Positions 43,096 to 52,971 of a stretch of DNA of 64,000 nucleotides are shown one piece after another. Source of the stretch: Clarkia xantiana subsp. parviflora (taxonomy: Eukaryota; Streptophyta; Magnoliopsida; Myrtales; Onagraceae); contig JAPTYO010000026.1 in assembly GCA_036873135.1 (NCBI GenBank), forward strand, positions 3,576,001-3,640,000, read 5' to 3'. Under the pieces are notes generated by a model. That model saw nothing but the letters and a program-made list of their open reading frames with translations, was not told where the DNA came from and did no database searches. Position numbers and translations under genes: made by a program. Position 1 is the stretch's first letter. Every line of letters starts with the position of its first letter.

Positions 43096-46000
43096 ATGGA
43101 TGAATCTTCGTCTCAAACTGGGAAGAAAGATCCTGATGCCAAGGAGGCAATTGCTATTGCAGCCGGCAAGAAGGTAATCGATACTACACTTGGATCTTTT
43201 GAGAAGTATGATGATATTCCAAGTGTTCATACTTTTCATCCTCTATATTTGCATCCTTCGGATAATCCTGGCCATAGCATAGTTTCGCATGTTCTTACTG
43301 GTTCCGATAACTACTCGAAATGGAGTAGATCTATGTTTGTCACTCTGCTTGGGAAAAACAAACTTGGATTCGTTAATGGCTCCTGTACTCGGGACAAATT
43401 TGATATCTCTCTGCACTACCTTTGGGAAAGATGTAATGCTGTGGTACTAGGATGGATTCTCAATTCTGTTTCACAAGATATCTACAATAGCATCATGTAT
43501 TGTGATAGTGCCTCTAAAGCCTGGAATGAACTCAAGCAATGTTTCGACAAAACGAATGGCTCTAGGATTTATCAATTACACAGGGAAATTTGTCTTGCTC
43601 AGCAGGGTCTTGATGATGTTTCATCTTACTTTACGAGACTGAAATTCCTCTGGTCTGATTTTGAATCTGCTTGTTCACTCCCACACATTGATGATGATCT
43701 GTTTAAAAGGCATATTGAGCACAAAGAAAATCAGAAGCTATTCCAATTTCTAATGGGGCTAAACGATGTCTTTTCTGGAGTAAGAAGCCAATTGCTCTTA
43801 TGGGATCCTTTACCCTCTGTTAACCAAGCTTACAGCATGCTAATCCAAGAAGAGAGTCAGAGAAATATCTCTTCTGACATTTCAAACAGAATTGAGAATA
43901 TAGCAACCAACACCACTTTTGCTGGTAACAAGGGAAAGAAAAATCCCAATGCTGCTGTGGAATGTGACTTTTGTCACAAGAAAGGACACCCAACAGACAG
44001 ATGCTTTGCTAAAGGATGCGAATTCTGCAAGAAAAAAGGACATGTTATGGATATGTGCTTTAAATACAAAGAATTGCAAAAGGCAAAGGCTGCAGCTGTG
44101 AAAGGAGGCAATGGCATTCCCAAGAACATAGATTCTCAAACCAATGCTTCCACTGCAAACCTGAATGCCAACTCTGCTGGTACACAAGGAATGATTAGTT
44201 TTACAAATGAGCAGTTTGAAAAATTTCTTCTAAGCATGGGACAAGGTAGCAGCTCTAACAGTTCAACTGGTGCTGCAGCTGCCGACCATGCCAACTCTGC
44301 TGGTATCTTTTCTCTAAACTCTTTTTTTCAAAACAAAAAAGACATGTGGATTCTTGACACTGGTGCTTCCAACCATATGTCCTTCAACTCTGATTGGTTT
44401 TCAAATAAAAGGGAAGTCACCAAATCAAAAGTCCATATGCCTAATGGCAATTTTTCTACTGTTAAAGCAATTGGAGATTGTTTCCTGTCCCCAAATCAAA
44501 AGTTGCAGAATGTCCTATTATTACCTGATTTCCAGCATAACCTAATTTCAATCTCTAAACTTACAAAAGATTTAGGATGCTCTGCAACATTTTATCCTTC
44601 ATTTGCCATTTTGCAGGACCTCTCAAATGGGAGGGTCTTGGGGACTGGAACTGAAGACTCAGGCCTCTATTTTTTCAAGCCTTTTTTAAATTCTCCTGAG
44701 CCTGTTGCTTTATCTTCTATTCAGAATAATGCCAATTTATGGCATCAAAGATTTGGTCATGCTTCTTTAAAAGCATTGCAACATGTAGATTCTTTAAAAA
44801 ATCTCAAAAATAAAGGAAATCTTAGTGATTGCAGCATCTGTCCTATGGCTAAGATTACTAGATTACCTTTCCCTCTTTCTGAATCTCGTGCTGATAATGC
44901 TTTTGATCTTATTCATGCTGACATTTGGGGACCTTACAGCACTCCCACTCATGATGGGAACAGATACTTTCTTACTTTGGTAGATGATTTTTCTAGGGCA
45001 ACATGGATTCTTTTGCTCAAATATAAATATCATGTTCCTGCTCTTATTAAGAACTTCTTTGCCATGATCAAAAATCAATTTAACAAAACCACCAAAATTT
45101 TTCGAACAGATAATGGTGGAGAATTTATAAATGAGCAATTAAGTTCTTATTTTTCAAAAAAGGGAATCATCCACCAAAGTACTTGTTCTTACACCCCCCA
45201 ACAGAATGGGAGGGCTGAAAGGAAACACCGTCACCTTTTGGAAGTGGCCAGATCTCTTAGATTACAAGGGTCTATACCTATAAGATTTTGGGGGGAATGT
45301 ATATTAACTGCTTGTTACCTTATAAATCTTATGCCCTCCAGAATCCTACAAGGCAAGTCCCCTTTTGAGATTCTTTTCAACAAAAAACCCAGTATTGATC
45401 ATCTCAGAGTTTTTGGCTGTTTATGCTTTGCAAAGGACTTGGTTGTGATGGACAAGTTTGCTGCCAAAGGGATTCCCTCTGTTTTTTTAGGATATTCCAA
45501 TACTCAGAAAGGATATAAACTTTTTGATCTGATAAACAACAAAATCTTTATCAGCAGAGATGTCCTCTTTCGTGAACATATTTTTCCCTTTCAGAGTAGC
45601 AAACTTGATACATTACCCAGTCCAAATAACAATCCCATTTACAAGGACACCAGTGATTTCAACATTTTATCTCTTGATGAGGTGCCCATTTCAACAAATG
45701 CTCCTGATAGTTCTAACACTCATGATGAAGCAGATGATGTTGATATTAGCTCTATTACTGATCCTGATTCTATCTCAGACAATGATGAGCATACAGACTT
45801 GCCATATGATGATCATCTTAATGAATCTGATGGAAATCAATCCCATCCTACCACTGCAACCTCTCCTCCTGCTATTGTCACCACAAGATCAGGCAGAATT
45901 AGCAGACCACCTATCTGGCACAGTGATTACCAATCTTTGACTGGCTCTACTATTCACCCTATTTCTAACCATGTTTCTTATAATTCTTTATCCCCAGGTT

Positions 46001-47637
46001 TTAGATGTTTTTTGACAGAAATTTCAAAACTTACTGAGCCAAAATCCTTTACTGAGGCTGCTAAAAATGAAAAGTGGGTGGCAGCAATGAAGGAGGAGAT
46101 GGATGCATTGGAATCTAATAAAACTTGGGATCTTGTCTCATTACCCCCAGGTAAATCTGCTATTGGTAGTAAATGGGTTTATCGTTTAAAATACAATTCA
46201 GATGGCACTCTTGAACGTTACAAAGCCAGATTAGTTGCAAAGGGTTATAAACAACAACAAGGGATTGATTATTTTGAAACTTTTTCCCCCGTTGTTAAAA
46301 TGCATACTGTCAGAACTGTTCTTGCTCTTGCTTCTATATCTGCTTGGCCCCTTTTTCAAATGGACGTTCATAATGCTTTTTTACAAGGTGATCTTGAGGA
46401 AGAAGTCTATATGCACATTCCTCCAGGATTTGCTGATCATGGGGGGAGTAATAGCAATTTAGTTTGTCGATTGCGCAAATCCCTCTATGGTTTGAAGCAA
46501 GCCTCGAGGCAATGGAATTTTAAACTAACTGACACCTTGATTTCTGCTGGTTATTGTCAATCAAAACTGGACTATTCCCTTTTTACAAAAAGAGAAGGAT
46601 CTGAAATTGTTGTTTTACTGACTTACGTTGATGATCTCCTTATTACTGGAAATAGTTCTGTGATGATTGCTGATTTAAAAGCTCTTCTTGAAAGAAGTTT
46701 CAGAATGAAGGATTTGGGAGACTTGAAATTTTTTCTTGGTATTGAGGTTGGAAGAACCAAAGATGGGATTTTACTTTGTCAAAGAAAATATGCTCTAGAG
46801 TTAGTGTCTGAGGCTGGTTTGTCTGGTGGAAAAGTTGCTAGAACCCCTATGGACACTAACCTAAAGCTGACCAGTGTTAAGTTTGATAAGTCCCTCGATA
46901 AACAGCAAGTTGACCCAATCCTAGATGATGTTACTTCATACAGAAGGCTGATAGGTAAATTGCTTTACCTTACAGTTACTAGACCTGATATCAGTTATTC
47001 TGTTCAGTATCTGAGCAGATTTATGCAATGCCCAAAAAAATCTCATCTTGATGCAGCCCTCAAAGTGATTCGTTATATACGCAATGAACCTGGTAATGGA
47101 ATTCTGCTGCCTTCAGATTCTATTCCAGAGCTTGTTGCATATTGTGACTCAGATTGGGCAGGCTGCATTGAGACTAGGAGGTCAGTGACAGGTTACTGCG
47201 TTAAATTGGGTAAGTCTCTGGTGAGTTGGAAGGTAAAGCAGCAGGAGACTGTTTCATTATCATCAGCTGAAGCTGAGTATAGAAGCATGTGCATAGTTAC
47301 AAAAGAAATTGTGTGGCTTAGATCTCTCTTGAAGGAATTGGGGTTTAATCAGTCTAAAGGTTGTGTTTTACATTGTGATAGCAAAGCTGCTATACAAATT
47401 GCAAAAAACCCAATTTTTCATGAGAGAACTAAACACATTGAATTAGACTGCCATTTTGTTCGTGATAGATTGACTGCAGGTGATATTAGCATGAAGTTTG
47501 TGAAGACTCAAAATCAACTGGCAGATATATTCACAAAGTCTTTACCTGCTTCTCAGCATTACCAGTTGGTCAGGGAATTGGGAATGAAGAACATATTTGA
47601 GGTCAAAGATATGCAGGAATCTGAGCCATTGAAGTGA
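43096..47637 (+). CDS. Copia G gag-pol polyprotein, 1513 aa, intact
   Basis: One ORF from ATG 43096 to TGA 47637. Gag with the copia-type N-terminal domain (SVHTFHPLYLHPSDNPGHSI, SDNYSKWSRSM); two zinc knuckles near residues 291-320 (CDFCHKKGHPTDRC and CEFCKKKGHVMDMC). Protease DTG at about 420 (WILDTGASNHM). Integrase zinc region near 550 (LWHQRFGHA, CSICPMAK) and catalytic D609, D672, E708, with 35 residues between the last two, as in active enzymes. RT with YVDD at 1177-1180 (LLTYVDDLLITG). RNase H near 1350 (YCDSDWAGCIETRRSVTGYC) and ending DIFTKSLP. All key residues are present. The ORF length is usual for copia elements with a single polyprotein. The minus-strand ORFs within it are shadows. 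Confidence 0.96.
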   Translation: MDESSSQTGKKDPDAKEAIAIAAGKKVIDTTLGSFEKYDDIPSVHTFHPLYLHPSDNPGHSIVSHVLTGSDNYSKWSRSMFVTLLGKNKLGFVNGSCTRDKFDISLHYLWERCNAVVLGWILNSVSQDIYNSIMYCDSASKAWNELKQCFDKTNGSRIYQLHREICLAQQGLDDVSSYFTRLKFLWSDFESACSLPHIDDDLFKRHIEHKENQKLFQFLMGLNDVFSGVRSQLLLWDPLPSVNQAYSMLIQEESQRNISSDISNRIENIATNTTFAGNKGKKNPNAAVECDFCHKKGHPTDRCFAKGCEFCKKKGHVMDMCFKYKELQKAKAAAVKGGNGIPKNIDSQTNASTANLNANSAGTQGMISFTNEQFEKFLLSMGQGSSSNSSTGAAAADHANSAGIFSLNSFFQNKKDMWILDTGASNHMSFNSDWFSNKREVTKSKVHMPNGNFSTVKAIGDCFLSPNQKLQNVLLLPDFQHNLISISKLTKDLGCSATFYPSFAILQDLSNGRVLGTGTEDSGLYFFKPFLNSPEPVALSSIQNNANLWHQRFGHASLKALQHVDSLKNLKNKGNLSDCSICPMAKITRLPFPLSESRADNAFDLIHADIWGPYSTPTHDGNRYFLTLVDDFSRATWILLLKYKYHVPALIKNFFAMIKNQFNKTTKIFRTDNGGEFINEQLSSYFSKKGIIHQSTCSYTPQQNGRAERKHRHLLEVARSLRLQGSIPIRFWGECILTACYLINLMPSRILQGKSPFEILFNKKPSIDHLRVFGCLCFAKDLVVMDKFAAKGIPSVFLGYSNTQKGYKLFDLINNKIFISRDVLFREHIFPFQSSKLDTLPSPNNNPIYKDTSDFNILSLDEVPISTNAPDSSNTHDEADDVDISSITDPDSISDNDEHTDLPYDDHLNESDGNQSHPTTATSPPAIVTTRSGRISRPPIWHSDYQSLTGSTIHPISNHVSYNSLSPGFRCFLTEISKLTEPKSFTEAAKNEKWVAAMKEEMDALESNKTWDLVSLPPGKSAIGSKWVYRLKYNSDGTLERYKARLVAKGYKQQQGIDYFETFSPVVKMHTVRTVLALASISAWPLFQMDVHNAFLQGDLEEEVYMHIPPGFADHGGSNSNLVCRLRKSLYGLKQASRQWNFKLTDTLISAGYCQSKLDYSLFTKREGSEIVVLLTYVDDLLITGNSSVMIADLKALLERSFRMKDLGDLKFFLGIEVGRTKDGILLCQRKYALELVSEAGLSGGKVARTPMDTNLKLTSVKFDKSLDKQQVDPILDDVTSYRRLIGKLLYLTVTRPDISYSVQYLSRFMQCPKKSHLDAALKVIRYIRNEPGNGILLPSDSIPELVAYCDSDWAGCIETRRSVTGYCVKLGKSLVSWKVKQQETVSLSSAEAEYRSMCIVTKEIVWLRSLLKELGFNQSKGCVLHCDSKAAIQIAKNPIFHERTKHIELDCHFVRDRLTAGDISMKFVKTQNQLADIFTKSLPASQHYQLVRELGMKNIFEVKDMQESEPLK

Positions 47638-47667
47638 GGGGGAGTCAAGTTCTCGAGGACCCTCCAA

Positions 47668-47679
47668 CTTGAGGGGGAG
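47668..47679 (+). other. Polypurine tract of copia G
   Basis: CTTGAGGGGGAG directly before the 3' LTR. A second GTGAGGGGGAGTC run lies at about 47635-47646, just after the stop codon. Confidence 0.8.
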
Positions 47680-47968
47680 TTTTGAGTTTTGGATGTGTTT
47701 GTTCAAGTTGGAGTGTTTGTGGACCAACTTGTTATTTGTAATTGTTGTTATGTGTCTTTTATTTTCTTTGTGGGTTCAAGTTCCTTCTTGTAAAACTTAA
47801 GGGTGAACTCTGAATTTATTTTCGGAGGTCCCCTATTTAGTGTTATTAGGGTGATAGATGGCCAGTTGAAGGAACCCATCTAAGTGATCCCGCACATTCT
47901 CTGTTTGCTTTCTCTCGTTCATTTCACCTAGGGTTAGGGTTCCGTTGATTGCGTTCCAGAAATCATTA
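47680..47968 (+). repeat. 3' LTR of copia G (289 bp)
   Basis: Reads the same as 42597-42885 throughout. Followed by CTACT. Confidence 0.93.
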
Positions 47969-48624
47969 CTACTTTGAGTGAGTCGTTAGTCAACCCTTAT
48001 TCAAGCATAATTTTTCATTTTTTTTTACCCAAACATCCACTTAATAATTTGCATGATTTTCTGTGGTTCTGTAAAATTTATTACTTGAAATGCACTTTTA
48101 GCTTTATCTTGAACTAATCTCAGACGTTCTGCAATCAAGCCCATTAATAGAACTTTCGATTGACATGCTCCCATTGTTTTAGTTCTATGATGACTCATAA
48201 CTAGACTGTCGTAAGTGGTAACCCCTTTATAAGATCATATATGATTTTTGAAAAGTATGGCTGTAGCTGAGAATTCTTTATTCAAGCTAATGTAGGTGAA
48301 TTCATAATGTTGATGCTTCCAGGTGCTGAGATTGTGGTGGTGTTTGTCTGCGCTAAGAGATTATCACTACAGTTCCAAAACTAATATGCTCTTTCAGGTG
48401 ATATCCATGTTCTTATATATTTGTCTTCGTTAGAATTAATATACTGGTAAGGTGGAAAAGCAGTCAAATTAAACCACAATAGTTGGCTGGCCTTCATGTG
48501 GGGAATAATCCACATTTGCTGGAAAGGTGTAGGACCAAAAGTGAAGTTAGTCTATACATACTCACAAGAAGCTAAAATCTAAGTCGTTGGACAAATTTGC
48601 TGCCACTGATGAAGAAGCCAAACC
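47969..48624. other. Older locus, segment 2
   Basis: Intron-like AT-rich sequence continuing from 42596. No ORF that I recognise. Ends at AAACC, the left duplicate of element F, and resumes at 59487. Confidence 0.4.
48620..48624. repeat. Target-site duplicate of element F, left (AAACC)
   Basis: AAACC before TGTTGG; repeated at 59487-59491. Confidence 0.93.
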
Positions 48625-49405
48625 TGTTGGATCACGGGCGAAGCTCCGTTACGTCCTTGACGGAAAGCTTGGACTCTTGGGCTCCACGTGGTCCTGCAAA
48701 ATAAATAAATAAGCTTGGACCCAGAATCCCTCTCCGATGCTTAAATAAGTACGGTGATCAATGGAGTGGTAAGCACAGTCTAAGTTCGTATCAGAATGAC
48801 CCTTTTTCTGGGGTAACTTCCTCCTTTATATAGGAGGAGAAGTCACCCAGAGTTACCTGAGGCCAGACTTGGCCGTTATAACCACGATTCCGTGTATCTC
48901 GCCACGATTCCGTTTATCTCGCCACCATTCCGTTTATCTCGCCCTGATTCCGTATATCTCGCCCCACGCTCTGCGTATCTTACCCATACTTCCGCGTATC
49001 TCGGGCACGCCCTGCGCATTCTCGGGGGAGATTATCTACATCTCAACCGTCCTCCCACTACCCTTATCTAGTAGGCGGGTTTCTCGGTCTTATTCTCTGA
49101 TCACAAGTCTCGACTCTTGTCGGGGACTCCAGAGTTGTCTCATTCTAGATCACCACCCAAGACCTTCAGTCTCTACGGGACAGGTCCAGCCTCTGCGGGG
49201 CTTTATTATCGGGGCCTTCACTAAGGCATATCGGGGCCTACTCAGAGGCTTCTAATCGGTAGCATTCAGCTCCTACATCGGGACTATTAAAGTCGGGACC
49301 CTTCGTGTTGGGCCTCTGGGCCTTCTGGGCTTTTACGAGGCCCACCTGACCTACTTGCCGTCCATTGGCTGTTAACGGGGCTAACGATTACATCGGAACC
49401 CATCA
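48625..49405 (-). repeat. 3' LTR of F (781 bp)
   Basis: Minus strand from TGATGGGTTCCGATGT to GTGATCCAACA. It differs from the 5' LTR mainly at 48700-48720, where an AAATAAATAAATAAGCTTGG stretch replaces AAAGGGGATGACCTGGGTGG. TATA box as in the 5' LTR. PPT on the minus strand is ATGTCTTGGGGGCAAA (plus 49406-49421). Confidence 0.94.
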
Positions 49406-49584
49406 TTTGCCCCCAAGACATGGGGGACTTTAGTTCGCCATGTCTTCTAATTCATGCTTTTTGACCTCGTTGTTGGAGGTTTCCGTTTTCGCATCCTCCG
49501 ATACCACCGTCGGGGGTTTTGACCTTCGCGTGTGATCATTACGTATCAGAGTCTCTTTCTTATGATTGTCTTGGGCCCACTAGT

Positions 49585-52069
49585 TCTGAGGTTAGGGCTC
49601 CCTTCTTCTTTGAATTTGCTGTCAATGAAATATCTGAGGGTTCGTATGAGGCGGCCCTTAGGGAGGGGTGTATCACCTCGGATTGGGAGCCTCGTTTCCC
49701 TTATGAATCCCACACTGCTGGCAGAAGGAGGCACATTATCACGCATCCTCGGGCCGGGGAGGTATTTGTTTCCGCCGGACAGATAAGTGCGGGGATTCGG
49801 TTCCCCTTCTGTGGAAACATGGTGGAGATGTGCAATTTTTACAAAACACATCCTTGTACTTTCTCCCCACACGCCATCCGCGTGTGGAATGCCTTCCAGC
49901 TTCTGTGTCATCGCCAGCAATGGACATACAGTCTTTTGCTATTCCGCACTTTTTACGGTATGAAGTGCAATAAATCCGGCGTTTGCTCCTTCTCTCCCCG
50001 ACTCCCCAAGTGGACAAAGGAGCAACTCTCTCGTTTCGGCTGGGACAGTGAAACTTGGAAGTTTCACAAGGATCGGATTCTGATCCGCGACTCGGGTTCC
50101 GACAATAGTGGCTGGAAGAAGTATTACTTCTTCATCCAGCATAGCTCCGTTCCTTGGCCCCGATGGGAGGTTATGGCGGACCCTGCCCCCAAACTTCAAG
50201 ATTACTCGGAGGATGACCTCAACACCCTTCAGATGGTTCAACTTTACCGCTGGGGGGACAACTTCATTCCCATGGATGCCAACAAGCTTCAGGAGCGGCA
50301 TCTGATTGCCACCGGAGTTCGACTTCTAGATTCCGTTTCTGCGGATTTAGTCGTCTGGGTAATATTTCTAATCATCTTATTTTTACTTTTGCAGCCAAGA
50401 AGGCTTCTCTATTGACTCATCTCGTTATGAAGCAGGGCGAGACTGATGCTGTCCAGGGCGGTTCCAGGCGGAAGCGCAAGCTGGTGAAGAAGGGGGCTTC
50501 CTCCTCCACTCCCCTAGCTGTTGCTCCTCCGACTGAGGAGCCATTCGTGGCCAAGAAGGCCAGACGGGAGGAGATAGAGCAGGCCTCTGGGGCCCCCACC
50601 GTCGAGGAAGGTAAGTGCGTTCGCCATGCAATTATAAAATATATATGGAGTTGATCCCCGTCGATCGGAAGACGCGGGTCCAAGAGATTAAATTCATCCT
50701 TATTCGTCTCGCTACCGCAGGTCCCTTAGGGGCTCCCATTCCGACGGAGGTTGTTAATCTGGCGGGGACTGCGGCCCCGCGAGAATTGCTGTTAGAGGAT
50801 ATTCCGGCGGAAGCTCAGTTCCGCCCAATAACTAACTTGGAGGCTTCTCCATCTGCTGAAGGGCCTGAAGAGGGAGGCCTGATCCCCCGTGGCAGGTCGA
50901 GGTCTAGGAGCGCACGGCCTGCTGCTAGGGACGTGTCCAAGAGTCCTCCTCCTGTTTTCCGCACTCCATCTCCCGGACCTCCTACAGAGGTAGTTCCTGC
51001 CACCCCCGGGGCCGAGCCCATCCCCCGTCTTCCGATGGACGAGGTGTACAAGATTTACACCTCCGACCAGGCAGCGCTTCCTTGGCGTCCGATTGAATCC
51101 CTCGCTGGGTTTTCGATCCGTCGGGACAATCTTGAGGCCGACTTGGCCCTTCACTTGTTATCAGGGTCGATTCCCCCTACTCTGAGGAAGCCTCTTTATC
51201 TCTCACGGGAGGATATCGAAGAGGAGTTCCGTTCCATGGCCGTCCGCCGGATGGAGGTAATGTCCTACCGCCTTATTCTCTTCTTGACTCCTACCTTCAA
51301 TCTCTGAGTTTTATCTTTTTCTCTCCTGCCCTAGGAAACTGCGGACCGGCAGCGTTGCATCGCCATCGCTTTGGCTCTAAAGAGCGCCTTGGAGGAGGAA
51401 GAGGCCAAGGCGGACCCTGAAGCCTTAGCCAAGCTTCAGATGGAGCGCGAAGAGGCGGTGGCGGCCAAAAATAAGATGGCCAAGGAGAAGGCTCTCCTTG
51501 ATGACAGGTCTACAAGCCTGCTCAAGAAGGTCCACGACCATGAGGCTGTCATGCGTCGAGAACGGAAGATGGCCCAAGCGGACCAGCAGCGGAATGAGGA
51601 GGAGAAGCAGCAACTTATTCGTGAGAAGAACGTTTTCGCGGATCTTCTAACAGAGGCCAAAGCCAAGTTTGAAGCGGAAAGGGCAGAGTTCTCTGCCAAA
51701 TTAGCTGAGGCAAAGGCTCAGGGTATCGAGGAAGGTCGCGAGGAGGGTCGTCTTCAGGGCCATAAGGAGTATCGGGACTCTGAAGAATTCAAGCTGGCTG
51801 CTGTGGAGTTCTGCAAGTCCGAGGTGGAGGACACTTTATTCAACGCTGTCGAAGAACTCTACACAGCCTATGCGGATTCCATCGACTTCAAGAAGTCCGA
51901 GACCCTTGCCCCCTTCGCGGAGAAGTATTTCAACCTCCCCGCGGAGAGTGAAGAGACTGCTGCTGTGGACCTGACTCCGTCAATTGCGGAGCCTTCCGCC
52001 CAAGCCCCTCCAGACCTTGCTCCCCCCGACGCTGCTGAGGATCCATCTTCCCTCAAGGACCAAGTTTAG
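49585..52069 (+). CDS. Antisense multi-exon gene of element F (PF04195-like plus coiled coil), 5' end missing
   Basis: Opposite to gag-pol. The first exon is open from about 49519 to 50358 and carries the PF04195-like segment (QISAGIRFPFCGNMVEMCNF, FSPHAIRVWNAFQLL, FRTFYGMKC). After a splice junction near 50359-50400 whose phase I could not settle, 50400-50610 encodes a basic stretch (SRRKRKLVKKGASS, KKARREEIEQ). GTAAGT (50611) to CCGCAG (50720) joins in frame to 50721-51256; GTAATG (51257) to CCCTAG (51334) joins in frame to 51335-52069, a Glu/Lys-rich coiled coil with tail KSEVEDTLFNAVEELYTAY and stop TAG. So most of the gene is open. It lacks the TATA box, leader and short first exon seen in B at 4241-4504. 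Known as an extra ORF of Tat elements; biochemical role unknown. Confidence 0.7.
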
Positions 52070-52971
52070 CGCTTACTTTTTAGTCCTTGTTGTCCTTCTC
52101 CTTTGTCTCTTGTAACGAACTCCTTTGGCCTTCGAGCCTTTGTATGAATAGTTTTCTTTCCATCTGTCTTGGCTCCGATACTCGTTTGCACTTTATCTAA
52201 AGTAGCCTTAAAATTCGTTACTTAGAGCGTTCCGACACACCTTTTAAGGTGACTTCATTCGTCCTTCCGACGTTTTACTTCGAGACTTTGCCATTTAAGG
52301 CTCCTCGTCAAAAATCGGGACTTCACCACTTAAGGCTTCTCGTCCAAAATCGGGACTTCACCACTTAAGGCTTCTCGTCCAAAATCGGGACTTCACCACT
52401 TTAAGGTTTCTCGTTCATGCCTTTTAAGGTCATTTTCATATCCCTTGAGGCTTCCATTGCGTCTCTACTGGACGGCTTAGTCGTACCCGTTAAGGCTTTT
52501 AGCCGCATCATATAGACGACTTACACGGACCTGTTTAAGGTTTTTTCATACCCGTTAAGGCTTTTGGCCGCATCATATAGACGACTTACGCGGACCCATC
52601 AGGGTCTTTTCATACCCGTTAAGGCTTTTGGCCGCATCATATAGACGACTTACGCGGACCCACCAGGGCCTTTTCATACCTAGGCTTTTGGTTGCATCAT
52701 ATAGACGACTTACGTGTACCCCGTAGGGCTTTTGTCCGTACCTGTTAAGGCTTTTGGCCGCGCCATATAGACGACTTACGCATCCCCCGCGGGGCTTTCA
52801 CCGTACCTCGGAAGGCTTTTGTCGCGTCACTTAGGACGTCTTACTAACAGTTAGAATAAATTTGAAAGCAATTTGATCGGAGGGCAACTTCTTTTATTCA
52901 CTAATAATTCAAAGTAGGCTTACATCGGATTTTATTGATAGACAATTTGCGCCATTCGTGGCGGCTTCATA
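52070..52971. repeat. Two tandem arrays between the antisense gene and pol of F
   Basis: At 52300-52420 there are three 33-bp units with CACCACTTAAGGCTTCTCGT and AAAATCGGGACTT. At about 52480-52820 there are five approximately 64-bp units with CCGTTAAGGCTTTTGGCCGC, ATCATATAGACGACTTA and a variable proline-codon-like spacer. The CACTTAAGGC core is shared with the arrays of B and B2 although the units differ. 52830-52971 is unrepeated and ends at the gag-pol stop. Confidence 0.85.

Larger units (their letters stand above)
42597..47968 (+). mobile_element. Copia element G, complete and apparently intact
   Basis: 5372 bp. LTRs 42597-42885 and 47680-47968, both 289 bp with no difference by eye; TSD CTACT; PBS TGGTATCAGAGC directly after the 5' LTR; one uninterrupted ORF; PPT TTGAGGGGGAG before the 3' LTR. 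Small size and short LTRs suggest the Ale/Retrofit group, but lineage needs a tree. It inserted in the older AT-rich locus. It is the youngest-looking autonomous candidate in the window. Confidence 0.95.

Noticed and set aside
50359..50394. 36-bp intron in the F antisense gene (also 5310-5345 in B)
   Set aside because: GT-AG borders are present in both copies, but 36 bp is below usual plant intron size and the simple join does not keep frame, so the exact junction is left open.
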